From: Pyricularia pennisetigena
Taxonomy: Eukaryota; Ascomycota; Sordariomycetes; Magnaporthales; Pyriculariaceae
Direction: 5' to 3'
Length of the DNA: 64,000 nucleotides
Assembly (NCBI RefSeq): GCF_004337985.1
Contig: NC_043742.1
Location: 1,040,176-1,104,175, forward strand
Made by a program: the position numbers and the translations under genes. The notes beneath the pieces are model-generated. The model saw nothing but the letters and a program-made list of their open reading frames with translations, was not told the DNA's origin and searched no databases. Below, one piece after another: positions 48,036 to 59,399 of this stretch. The first letter of the stretch is position 1; every line of letters begins with the position of its first letter.

Positions 48036-49052
48036 TGATAACGCGATATAATTCCGGTTGCGGAATGCGTTAATAAACCGGCGGCGCAGTTTAAAGCTTT
48101 TTGGTTGAAGATTTTGGAGTTTAAAGATGAAGGATAAAAGCTTTTTATATTTTGTTTGGTGGTTTTTGCTCTTTATATTAATGAGCTGCGAAATAAGGGA
48201 GGCGTGGCGGTCCCAGCTAAGTTGTTAAAGGGATAGGTTTTTGTTTTTTACGGGCATTTCCGAAATATTAAATAAAACGAAAAAAAAATAATTTGATTTT
48301 GGTCTGTATTTAACAATTTATAAACGATATTTAATGTGTAATTCGAAGCGAAAAAAAAATTAATGCGAGCTCCGTTAGCAGGTTTTTAAAAATAGTTAAA
48401 ATAAAATGTGCAAATAATTAGTAAATGGTTGAAAAATTGGACTGTAACGCGTTAATGGATATTTGGAGGGCGTTGGGTAATAGCGTAAAAGCGAATAAAA
48501 TTATTTTAACGGATTTTTCCCCCTTAATCCGAATTTGTTCCAACTTTTGCGTTGCGTAATACGAATCCGTTTTTAATATTATCGGTAACCCCAAATATAT
48601 TATTAAAATTATAATTAATACCGCTCCGCAATATAGCGTTTAAAACGACGGATGGCCCAAATAATGCGGTAAATATATAAAATACTGCTGGTGCTATTTA
48701 TAAGGTAATTGGTCCATAATTTCGCGCGTTGGTCGTTGCGATTTTTAATTATAGTTGCAAATTTCCAATCGTGCCCGACGATATAAATTATTGGTAGGAA
48801 ATCGAACCCGTCCGTGTTTAAAACGGGTTTTATATTTAATTTTTAAAATTTTAGTTTCCTTAGCAGGTTAAGCTGGACTTTTGCCAAATAATTAACCGCA
48901 GTTCGGCGGTATCGCTCGAATTTGCCGTTTTAAAACAATTATTCGCATTAATTACCGTTTTCCCGCAATATGGGATCTGCTGCTTTTTGGCGGAACCCTA
49001 AACCTAATTTTAATATGACGAGGTTTGGTGGGGGTTGGATTGTTCCAGTATA
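48036..49052. other. AT-rich DNA, nothing identified
   Basis: No gene or element recognised. It may include the lost N-terminus of the HET remnant. Confidence 0.5.
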
Positions 49053-49524
49053 AGCACCTGTCCAAAAGTAACGCAACGATCCCAAAATTACACCAAAATT
49101 CGCGGGTTTTAACAACAGATAATTCAATCAATTTAAAATACTAGCATACCAAAAAGCTATCAGTATATAGTTTAAAATTCTCTTTTTTTTGCATATTAAT
49201 ATTATCAAATTTTATTGTTTATTAAAATTGTAAATACGAATATAAAGGAGCAAAAGTTGAAAAAATACCGTTACAGTGGGTTACAGGGGATGTATAGTGG
49301 ATGCAGGTTTTGGAAATTTTGGCATTTTTATTTCAAAAACTCACCAATTATTCAGTATAGGAGCAATAGCAGTGGAATTTGAGTGGGTGTTTATTTTACT
49401 AAATACCTATTCGAATTTAAATTTACGAGTTTGCGCCTCGTATATTGGGAAAGTTATGGCTTTGTGAAAATACAGACTTTTGGTGAAATTTTGGGATTGT
49501 TGCGTTATTTTTTGGACAGGTGCT
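49053..49524. mobile_element. Tc1/mariner-type MITE with about 46-bp terminal inverted repeats
   Basis: A 472-bp non-autonomous element. The left end (49053-49098) and the reverse complement of the right end (49478-49524) both read AGCACCTGTCCAAAA, then TAACGCAAC, ATCCCAAAATT and CACCAAAA, with about three substitutions and one length difference. TATA adjoins both ends (49049-49052 and 49525-49529 region), consistent with TA target duplication. The inside has no transposase. The 63-codon frame at 49276-49467 has no recognised family. The sequence is clearly less AT-biased than its neighbours, as expected if it is too short for RIP or inserted late. Confidence 0.85.
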
Positions 49525-49587
49525 TTATATTTATACGCAATGGTTAAAAGCGGTTTAAAACAGCCTTGTCGTTTACGTTTCTCGGTT

Positions 49588-49690
49588 ATGCAGGAGGCCT
49601 TTCATTTTATGGCTTGGAGTACCAGCGCAATCCGATTTGAGGGCCTGGGGCAGCTAACCGCGGGGTTTAACGTCGTATAGTAATAATGGG
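49588..49690 (+). repeat. Repeat family B copy (ATGCAGGAGG family)
   Basis: About 100 bp starting ATGCAGGAGGCC and continuing through AATCCGATT and GCGGGGTTTAACGTCG. Related copies are at 58628-58725 (plus) and 40960-40860 (minus); shorter matches to the start are at 53067, 58919, 63362 (minus), 51643 (minus) and 37857. Confidence 0.7.
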
Positions 49691-50329
49691 ATTTTTTTGG
49701 GCGGGGCCGTGCGTTTGCAATAACCTAATTCGCCAGCATTATCGATTTAACCGCTAATAAAAACACCTTAACAGGAATTGCAATTACGTGTAAACCATAA
49801 TAAAACCGACCGGCAGCTATTTCGACATTAAAAAATCCAGGACGTTTCCATATTATTAAGCAAATATAATACGCAAAACAAATTAATATCGCATTATGTA
49901 CCAAAAACCCTCCAAATTCGAAAAAATCACTGTTTATCGCAGCAAATTTTGCAAAAACGTTTTTTTAAGGGATAATTATTACGAATTGCGCCAACGAAAA
50001 CCTATCGCATCTTTTATCCATAAAAAAAAACCTTTCGGTATCGTTTTTTTCGATTAAACGTTTAATTACTATTTTGCGATTATTATTAAAAAATAAAATA
50101 TTTAAATTTTCCTATTACGCCCAGGTTGCGTTCCCAAAATTTTTTTTACCCCAAAAACCCGCACGGCCAACACCTGTGGAGGGTAAAATAATGGGAATAT
50201 AAACCGTTAATTTATTAATTTAATTTAATATAATATATAAATCCAAAGGTTTATAATTCTGCCATTGGTATGTTTTTTGCTATTCCCGAAATTTTAACGA
50301 AATTAATCGAATTTTATACCAGGTTTTAT

Positions 50330-50966
50330 TTTTATGGAAATTATTCGGATTTCACAATATCCTGTAACGGAAGGGATTATCCGGTGTATAAAGCAATTGT
50401 ATACCTTTAATCCGATTATTTTTCCAAAGTATGTCGTAAATTAAAGGTATTAATTTCAAAATTCCAAATCCGTTCAATTACTAACTGATCTTAGGAGGCA
50501 AAGGAAAGTAGGATTAACATTTAAGAAAATAACCCTCGAACCGTCCAATTGATAATTTACTTTTTTTACCATAAAAATTACGACGTTTCCCAAAGCACAC
50601 AGATAAACAAAAACCGCGACGAAATCCCTAATCCACCGATCATTTTACAAAACTGTTCAGAATTTAATATCCATATTAAAGGTGCTTGCAGACAAATATT
50701 ACCTTAACAAGCTCAAAGCTTTTGCGCATAAAAAATTCAGCGACGCAGTGGATAAGTACTATAATAGCGAAAATTTCCTTAAAACGGCCAAAGAAATTTA
50801 CGAGATGGAATTGCTAGTAGGAGCCTTCGCTCGTAATTACAAGGAATTGTTGGGAATGGAAAATGTGCGAAGGTTTTTGGAGGTAATACCCAAATTGGGA
50901 ACTAACGTACTTCTGCATTTATATATAATACCCCTTTTATTGCGCGATAGGCGTCGTAAGGGTTAA
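50330..50966 (+). pseudogene. BTB/POZ-domain protein remnant 1
   Basis: Degraded BTB/POZ gene, a protein-interaction fold expanded in filamentous fungi. The N-terminal part reads NYSDFTISCNGRDYPVYKAI then SDYFSKVCRKLK (50339-50440), the family's D-h-x-h...H-K...S-x-x-F pattern with His changed to Tyr. NNPRTVQLIIYFFYHKNYDV follows. The C-terminal helices (50682-50966, open 94 codons) read LADKYYLNKLKAFAHKKFSD and continue to a basic end. Frame changes separate the parts. Confidence 0.65.
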
Positions 50967-51120
50967 TTATTATCCCTCGCTATTTAACCTATATTTATAC
51001 CTATATTGATTATATAATCCGATGGAATATACCGGCGGTAGTTTATATTTATAAAATATAATAGGTTTACCGGTTTTTAAAAAGTAATGGAGCGCCAATT
51101 ACATTTTTTACGGCCTCCTT

Positions 51121-51420
51121 TTAAATTTTTAACGAAAAATTTTCCATACAAAATCGGTAATTGTTTAAATAAAATTTTATATTGGAGCGGGGTTTATTTA
51201 ATTTGCGACGAATATACACCTTAATGGCTAATTTTCCAATAATCCGCCGGTAATATGCAGCCAATATAACCCGGAAAAAATTGAAAAAATCCGATTGGCG
51301 GAATACCCCTTTAATAGCTCCACCCTGAAATAATTCGTTTTTTACACCAAAAATAATTTTTTTTACCCACAAAATCGTCCAAATAAAAAAAATTACCCTA
51401 ATTTTCGTAAATATTTCCAA
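51121..51420 (-). other. Open 99-codon frame, unknown
   Basis: Uninterrupted minus-strand frame in AT-rich DNA with hydrophobic and Lys/Ile-rich composition (VWTILWVKK-like text). No family recognised, and it may be a chance frame. Confidence 0.2.
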
Positions 51421-51470
51421 TTTACTGCAATCCCGACGCGATAAATTAAATTTAAATTACCACGGTACCG

Positions 51471-51591
51471 CAATTAATTATTTCGGTAATAAACCCTATT
51501 TAACGTAATTCTTTTCCATACGTAAAGGTATATGGTTGTAAAACCCAGCGGGTGGTAATAAATCGGACGATACCGTCCGGACCCGTATTTT
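51471..51591 (+). repeat. Repeat family C, copy 1
   Basis: About 120 bp repeated in the same orientation at 58138-58247, sharing ATTAATTATTTCGGTAATAA, CCCAGCGGGTGGTAA and ATACCGTCCGGA. Weaker similarity continues to about 51665 and 58382. Confidence 0.75.
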
Positions 51592-53669
51592 GCTGGGTAA
51601 TAAATAATGTACCCGGTAATAAATGGTTTCCTGCATTATAATGGACGCGGTTTTAAATGGGGTAGGGGTAGATAACGCAAAATGGTTTGGGTATTTTATG
51701 GGCTATATTAATATATTAAAATTATTTAAAAAATTGTATAAATAAATTTAATAAAATTAATTACCCCCAATATTTTCCACAATTACGGGTTTTGTCCTAT
51801 ATAGTTTTGGCAAATATTTCGATTAATTTTATTAACAATTGGTGGTAAATTTTTTGCATTTCGAATATTAGTTTATAATTGGATCGCCCGAAGTTAAAAT
51901 TGTTAAATTAGATAATAAAAGGGTAATAGGCCTCCCGTATCGCATTTGGTCGGGTATGGACCACCAATTGCAAACTTTTAAAATATTTGGTAGTAAAATT
52001 CGTTTTTTTGCCTAATATGCTGCTAATTATACAATAGGTTTTTAATTAACGGAACGGTTCCATTTTCAATTTAAAGTTTTTATAAAACAGTTTATATCGA
52101 TTAACGAATTTATAGTAAAAATTGCGACGCTTATATTAAACTTTATTATCCATACCGAAATTTAGGTGCATTTTGTTTTAATTAAAAGCAGTATTAAAAG
52201 TTTTCGAAAATGTTGGAATGGTTACAAATATATTGGTAATAGTAAACCAATTTACCGTTTGTGTTTATATTATTTTTTAAATTATTGGAACGACGTCCAA
52301 ACCCGTAATTTTTATGGCAATTTATATCCCAATTGGCGCTTTCCGGATTTATACCGGGAAAGCGGTATATAATAGTTTAAAAATCCCGTGTGGTACGGAT
52401 GATAAAGCGTGTGCGGAACGATGCCAAACGCAAATTAAAAAAGGAATTCCCTTAAAAAAAGAAATATAGTTTTAATAAAAGTTTTTGCACACCGAGGCTG
52501 TATAATCCAAGGATTAACGGGAAATGCTGCTTTTTAAAAAACTTGCAATCGAACCTATTTCGAATGGTAAAATAATAACCGCCTACCAAAATTTACCGGA
52601 GATTTGTGTAAGATGTGTTTGCATTTTTACACCTAATTATTTAATTTTTGTTACTCCTATCGAAATTTTATATATATAATGTTAGGAAAGTTCTGTTTTT
52701 TGTTTAATGCATACCCAAAGGAAAAAATGACAAATAAACATTAATTAATTAATATAATGGGATTTTTATGCAAAAACCATAAAAGCTTCACCCTAACCGT
52801 ATTTACTATTTAAATTTTACAAAATATTATTAAAGTCCTTATAGGGTTGCTCCTTATTATTAATTAACTTTATTTTCGTAAATGTGGAGGCAAACCCCGT
52901 TACCCATATTAATACCCAGCAAAAACCACGTTAGGGTAAGGTTAACCAGCAATCCAAAACAGTACCGAAAGGTAAACAATTGCATTTTGTCGATCGTTTA
53001 CAGCCTAAATAACGCGTTATTAGTAAAATGAAAATTATTTTTCTTTAATTAAATATGCTACCATTATGCAGGAGGTCCTCCATATGCAAAGGCTAAGGAA
53101 AATATTTTATTGCGCGCTATTAACCAAAATACCTGTTTTTTAAATATTTTAAAAAAACGATTGTTAACCTCGGTTATAATTTAAATATTTTTTATAACCG
53201 TTTGGATCGAATTAAAAGAAAAACGAGCTTTACTAATGTATTTATTTACCGAATGTAACGTTATATAACCATGGAAAAATATTTTGAAATTCCAGCATGA
53301 TTTTGGACGACGAAACCCTGTAAAACGAGCAGGGAATATTATTAAACTAATATTTTTTTCGGAATTTGAAAATTTGCAAAAGTGAGATTTTGAAAGGATT
53401 ATATATTAACCGTTACGAAAACCTGGACGATTTTCCCTATTGCATTATATAACCGATTTTTAAGGTCAGCCGTTTTCGATTGTCGAAACTGCTATTTAAT
53501 ACGTTGCGTGGATTTCCTATAATCCGTTAATTATTGTGAAAGCACGCCCAGTTCCACCAGTAGGACATTGGCCCTAATAAACATATTTAAGGAATAGGAG
53601 AGTTGGTATCGAAATAGGTGTTCTTTTGAATTTTTACAAATTTTAGCATTATTAACCCAAAATTATTAA
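51592..53669. other. AT-rich DNA with one coding-like patch
   Basis: Mostly nothing identifiable. Around 52166-52372 a 68-codon plus frame contains YFLNYWNDVQ and FYGNLYPNWRFPDLYRESGI, which looks like old protein-coding DNA of unknown family. A repeat B motif is at 53061-53083. Confidence 0.4.
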
Positions 53670-53950
53670 TTGATTTTTATAAGGTTCGTGAAAAAGAAGT
53701 TTTTACCGATTTTGTGCTAATTTGTGGTACTGAAAAATTCCCAATGCATAAAATTATTGTGTGCAACCAATCGAAAATTTTTTACGCGGTATGCAAAAGT
53801 CCATTTAAAATAAGCAGTTAAGTGAAAAGCTGGTCGAATTAACCTCACATTTATATCGTCGGTACTGTTACACTTTTTAAGCATAATTATAGTGGAAAAT
53901 AAAATGTTTTTATGAGGAATACGTCCGAATTTGTACAAAATATCCATATT
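53670..53950 (+). pseudogene. BTB/POZ-domain protein remnant 2 (N-terminal part)
   Basis: Plus-strand frame reading EVFTDFVLICGTEKFPMHKI followed by IVCNQSKIFYAVCKSPFK, a clear BTB core (Y/F-S/T-D-h...H-K...C-x-Q-S-x-x-F). After about 53820 it is interrupted by TAA codons, then a degraded CFYEEYVRI-like strand. A possible matching C-terminal part is at 56183-56668. Confidence 0.65.
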
Positions 53951-54004
53951 AACGGTTTAGGCCGCATGCTGATTTATCCCTACGTATTAAAAAGTGCAAA
54001 TTTA

Positions 54005-54359
54005 TTAGTTTAATTTTAATAACATAAACCCCACAAATCCTTTTACCAAACTATTATAATCCTCCACGAGCTGCTGGAGCTCCTTAATCTTCCACAAGGT
54101 TTCCACGTTATAGGAAATATATTGGATTACCAGCTATTTCAACTTTTCGGGGATTAAATCTGTATAGCAAAATTGTACTAGTGCCACAATTTCGTTGAAA
54201 TTTTTTCCAGGTATTTTGGATTTAACCAAAGCTTGGTGGAGCTTTTGCAGTAATATATCCATTAATCGATTAATCCTATAACGATTTACCAGGATATATA
54301 TTCGGCCGTGGTGAATAAGGGTATCGGCGACCGACCAGTTTTCCGTATTAAATATTGCT
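54005..54359 (-). pseudogene. BTB/POZ-domain protein remnant 3 (C-terminal part)
   Basis: Minus-strand frame from about 54359 to the stop at 54005-54007. It reads HHGRIYILVNRYRINRLMDI, then LQKLHQALV, FNEIVALVQFCY, LVIQYISYNVETLWKIKELQ and VEDYNSLVKGFVG. This follows the helical region after BTB domains in fungal proteins (HARIYVFADRYDIEPLK ... L-x-x-L-V-x-H-Y-x-A). One internal TAG is seen. It is convergent with the plus-strand BTB remnant at 53670. Confidence 0.6.
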
Positions 54360-56182
54360 TCCTTGGTAAAGACGGAAAGGTTTATGCGTTATAACTGTTT
54401 AAAATTATTTTACAATATTTCTTTGTTTGTTTTTTTTTATGCCTGTGTAAGGTGTTTCCTTTTTAACAACTGTATTTTTATACTATTAATTTGATTTTTT
54501 TTTTTTGCAGCATTTGCATTTTTTGCAACATTTTTGGGCATATCTTCATCTACCGCAAAATTACAGTATTATTCCGAAATAGGGTAGTAATTTACTAATT
54601 ATGGTGTATTATACAATTATATTTGTATGCAAGAAGACCGTATGCATGCAACTGTAAGAGTAATAAAGCAAAAAGCGGGCAGGATATTTGCAATTCAATA
54701 AAACTTGAACTATATATGTTTGGTTTTGAAATGACTTGCTGAAGTCCTTTAATAACAGGGGGTGTTTTTAAATTACGCATACAGGATTGGGGCTTTAAAT
54801 CAGCTTTACCAAGTGCAACACTACCTTGAATATATGTTATTAATCCAATAGAATTACCGCCAAAATAATAGCTTTCGAAAACACAGTCCACGATTAATAT
54901 TAACATTTTATTTTCACGCTAAATCAGCTGTTATTGTATGCTTTGGTATTTAAGGTATTTAATACGATAATGGGCTAATGTCGGTTATAAAAAATAAAAA
55001 TTATACCGCAGTGGGACAAATTCCAATATGCATTTACCAACATTTCAGTTTCGCATATGCATGCCGTGAAATTTGATTTTTAGGCGTCTTCCAGGAATTT
55101 GTTGGCGGTTTCGTCATTAAGTCGATCACCAATACGTGTCAACCTTTCATTGGTTTAGCCGCAAATATTACCACAAAATCTCAAATTTTTAAGCCATTAA
55201 TTTAAACCCAAATTGGACAAAGGCCGGATTTGGTATATGGGCATTACAGGATTATTATATATTGGTTTGGTAATATCAAATTTCTCATTAAATATAAATT
55301 AAATAGTTATATCTCCCAATTGGAGGGAAAAATGCCATTATCCTTGCATAAGAGATATTTTCGTCGGAATTGTCGAAACCACGTTACACTCGTTATAAAC
55401 TGCTACCTTATAATTCGGTAATACGTAAGGATGGTTGCAACGATTTGTCGGGGTTTTCTAACCCACCCAATTAAATATTGCAAAAAAGTAAGAAAAAGTG
55501 ATTGGCTGCAGTTGTTTGTTTGGTATTGCACAGTAAATTAGCACAAATCAATTTTGCCAGTAGTTATACATACCCCAAGGTATCCGTGGCGGAGGGATGG
55601 GATTGGGGTTTGAACGCTGTCGTCCCATTTCCAGCCTTTGGGCCGCAATTTAACGTGGTACAAGGTACATGGGCGCAGCAACGCAGGTCCGAGCGGACCG
55701 CTAATATATATATAAAACCGATTGATAAATTTTACCTGTATAATGCAGTTTGCGAGCGTGGATCCTTTCATTTATAAATTACAAACCTGACAGTATATTT
55801 TGTATTTTAAGCCGTTATTTAACGGAAAATATGAAAAAAAAGAATAAGGTATCTAACGCCGGAATCGGTTTTGATAATAACATACGGCCTAAATCTTCGT
55901 GAATGCTGAACTGCTTTTAAAATTGTTTTTGCGTTAATTGGAATTATTAAAAACAACCTTTACGCAGCCTCAGTTATCGAATTCAAACTTGGGGACGGAA
56001 TAATATTAAAAATTCCGAGCTTTTTATTTCGCAAATGCCCAAAATTGCACATAAAGATATAGACGTGGGTTTAAATAATATTATTGCTCGAAATAATTTA
56101 AGATATCGGCCACGTTGTTGTCCATTATTTTTTCACCAATACCTACTAATATTTCCTGCCCAAGGGGATAGTTTATAAAAAG
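54360..56182. other. AT-rich to mixed DNA, nothing firmly identified
   Basis: The 54595-54906 minus frame (103 codons) and 55502-55777 plus frame (91 codons) are uninterrupted and less AT-biased, but I recognise no family in either. Confidence 0.4.
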
Positions 56183-56668
56183 ATGTATTTAAAATATATA
56201 ATAGCTATCCGAGTTTACGGGTGGATTCGAAATTACGAGTTATCTAACCTGGGAGAGTTTGCAAAATCAGAAATAATTAGGCTTGGAAGTGGGCTTCCGT
56301 TCCCGATAATCCTAGGTTTACTACGGAACGCATACCCAACCTTACGGTCGGACGATGTATGGTTTAGGAATTACTTAAAAAACGGTTTCAAATTGCTTAT
56401 TTAGGATCCATTTTTGCTAGCAAAATGCGCTATGTTAAAAACTAATACCGAAAAATTGTCAATTAGCGATTTGAGCTTTAAAATCCTGACAAAGCTTGTT
56501 GGGGATTCCGAGGCGCTCCCGCAGGGTAACGCGAATCCCCCGATTCAATATGTTAAAAAGCTTAATTCTGGTTCTTTACCAAAAACTGTATTACCATTTA
56601 AAGCAACGCCAAAATTTACCAATTTATATCTAAAAATGAGCCCGCAGCATCCATCCGTAATAAATTAA
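56183..56668 (+). pseudogene. Probable C-terminal region of a BTB-family protein
   Basis: Two adjoining plus-strand frames: NLGEFAKSEIIRLGSGLPFP with ILGLLRNAYP and DDVWFRNYLKNG (56240-56403), then after a TAG, TEKLSISDLSFKILTKLVGD (56445 on). This resembles the region downstream of BTB domains in some fungal proteins (A-R-x-E-I-I-R-L-G ... DD-x-W). Whether it belongs with 53670-53950 is uncertain because 2.2 kb of unrelated DNA lies between. Confidence 0.4.
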
Positions 56669-58137
56669 CCAGATTTATTGGAAAAAATATTAACGGAACC
56701 AATTATTAGCGAGCCGATTCCAAAATCCGGTACGATAAAGCCTGGATTTTGTATGGAGGAAAGCTTATAAAACAGTTATATTTCCAAAAAAAAGATAAGA
56801 AGAAAAAGAAAAAGGGGAGAGTTGCCGACATTAAACCAGATTTAACTTAAATACAATTGGAGGAAATTATATTAGTGATTTTTTAAAAGGTAACTGCCGC
56901 TAAAGCTAAAAAAGAAATCGTTTACGAATTCCAGGGCATGCATTTGTTAGGGGACGGTTAAAAGGATTATTCCAACTGCCAATTTCGCATAAACCAATTT
57001 TTAAACCAATTTTACGCTATTTTTAATACGAGGGCTTTTTTTCCGTAATGGGAAAAACAATAATATTATACTTTATTATAACACTATACCGCCCATTTAT
57101 TCCTTAAGGTCTGGGAAACGTGTGGATAATAATGTTAATTTATTAACGATTGGATAAAAACTATTTTCGGGAATGTATTAGCTATTTGCAGGCAGAGATA
57201 TTTGGAAAAAGATATTTGGAAGGCCGTTCAGGTAAAGTAACCGGTTTAATATAAATATTATTAAATTTCGTTTGGTTTGGAATACCCGATTACGTTAATT
57301 AAATCGGCGTCGACATATTGCAGCGACGGGATTCCATAATTATAAACCGAATTAAAAAAGCCCTTCGTTTGTCGTTAAAAAAATAAAAGCCAAAAAACCT
57401 TTACCATCGTTACCCAATTCCTGCAAATCCGCGGATTTAATTTATACCGCCCTGCAATTTTATCGACCTTACCAATTTTTTTAAGGTTAACAACCTTTTT
57501 AACGTCTTTTAATTTTCGTCCCCTCGTACCGTACGCAAATGCCACGATCCGATAAAAAATCCACCGCAGGTTAAATTTGGCCATTATATATAGCAATATA
57601 TTTGCGGGTACCGCAATAAATATATAATTTTGAAAAAGGTGTCCGTTAAACCGCGTTTTACTAATCGTAAACACGATATCGGCCGTCTCGTTTAATCGTA
57701 AAATCGATGTAACAGCGGCACGGCGTTCGGCCAATTCCTTACGTAGCCGGGCACGATGCCACGATACCGAAGCCTGGCGGGGTAGGGATATAAATGTGTG
57801 CTAACGGTGGAGGGCGGCGTTTCGGAAGCGAATTTTAATTATTTATTTTATTTTATAATAATATTGGGGAATGGGACAATTTTTTATGAATTTATATCAA
57901 TTATGCGGTCGGTTATAAAGAAAATAATATATAAGGATTTAAATAGCGTTACAAACCGAGTTTTACCACAATTGTTTTTTTTATTACGTTTGAGCGGCGG
58001 AGCTTTCGTTCCGTGTATTCAGGCTTCCTACCCTATTTATTGGGTGGTTGACCCGGATTACGAAAAAGAAAGTTAAATTTTCGCTGCCCATTCGATTAAC
58101 CAATTGAGGGAGTTTTTACCCGATTTAAACGGTGCTA

Positions 58138-58247
58138 TAATTAATTATTTCGGTAATAACCCCTATTTAAGGTGATTTTTTCCATATGCAAAGGTGTGTG
58201 GTTGTTAGGCCCAGCGGGTGGTAAAAAGTTGGACAATACCGTCCGGA
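58138..58247 (+). repeat. Repeat family C, copy 2
   Basis: Direct partner of 51471-51591, 6.7 kb apart. Confidence 0.75.
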
Positions 58248-58627
58248 ATCGAGTCTTAAATTTGGGGCTAGCACGCAGTTGCTATATTTAATACTTTTAA
58301 GCCTTGTGTGATATAATACGTGGTAATAAAATTGATTATCCTTCGTTTCAATTATGCAGGCGGTTCCATTCGACGTGGGGTAGAACGGAATTTTGGGCGG
58401 TTGAAAAACCGCGTTATTAATTACCCATAATTTAATTTACTGCTCCTTTCGGAAAATGTGCGTCTGGTTATTTAAAGGTGGCCTGGTCGATTGTATAACC
58501 TGTTACAAAATATTAAAGGTGACATTCCGAAATCCATATTTAAACGATCCTTTTAATTAATTCCGGTAACGTATACGCCGAATGGTGAGCAGTATATGCA
58601 GTTTATTAGACGAACAAAATTGTTTAA

Positions 58628-58725
58628 TATGCAGGAAGCCCTCCATTTTGTAGCGTGGAGCAAAAATGTAATCCGATTCGCGGACTGGGGCGGTAAATGG
58701 CGGGGTCGATAATGCATAATAATAA
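58628..58725 (+). repeat. Repeat family B copy
   Basis: Begins ATGCAGGAAGCCCTCCATTT and shares AATCCGATT, GGACTGGGGC and GGCGGGGT blocks with 49588-49690. Confidence 0.7.
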
Positions 58726-58910
58726 TTAATTTTTCTGGGTTCGGGCAAAGATTTGGGTTTAAATTTAAATTATCCCGTTGCTTTTGCCCCGAATTAGGGG
58801 CGCAGAATAGTGGGAAATAGCGTTGCGAATCTAATCGTATGGCTTTTCTCTTTTTGGCCGCTAACCGAACCATTTTGAGCCATTTATACCTATCCCAGTT
58901 AGAACAGTGT

Positions 58911-58938
58911 CCATTATAATGCAGGAGGCCCTCCATTA
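58911..58938 (+). repeat. Repeat family B short copy
   Basis: ATGCAGGAGGCCCTCCATTA preceded by TCCATTATA. An inverted relative is at about 51625-51650, sharing also the following TACCGGGTA-type sequence. Confidence 0.65.
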
Positions 58939-59399
58939 CCGGGTATATTATTTGTGCGGAATCCGACGTTACATGGAGCTGGAGCGTCCAACGCCGTTTA
59001 CATTTTATATTTCGCATTTTACCATAATTTAAAACGATTTTAAATAAGCAAATAGTTTAAATAAATAACACCGAAATTAATCCTCCTTTTTTCCTGGTCC
59101 GTTAATATAACTATTAAATGTAATTAGTGTAATCGGAGCTTCCGCATTGACGACGTTTTGCAGTAACATATTCGAAATTCGCATACACCTATTCAGTTGC
59201 CTAACTGCCAGATTTGTAGCCGGATTTTTAACGATAAAGGCGTTTTTAAACAATATTTAAAACAATTAAAAGTTTATAAACCCCAGTCCCAAAATGTACG
59301 TATTGGAATACCCACCGAAAGCAAAAACGCGTCCGCGGACAGTGAAACGGGAGCGGCAGATTAAATAAAGCTTTTTTAACCCAGCCCGGCGGTTAACGA

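Larger units (their letters stand above)
56669..59399. other. Degraded DNA with unassigned frames and repeats
   Basis: The minus frame 57375-57734 (119 codons, start AERRAAVTSILRLNETADIV) and minus frame 58553-59017 look coding-like but are unassigned; the latter overlaps dispersed repeat family B. Repeat C copy 2 and two repeat B copies lie here. Confidence 0.4.

Noticed and set aside
58553..59017. Open 154-codon frame as a gene
   Set aside because: It overlaps two copies of repeat family B read in reverse, and its text has no family resemblance.
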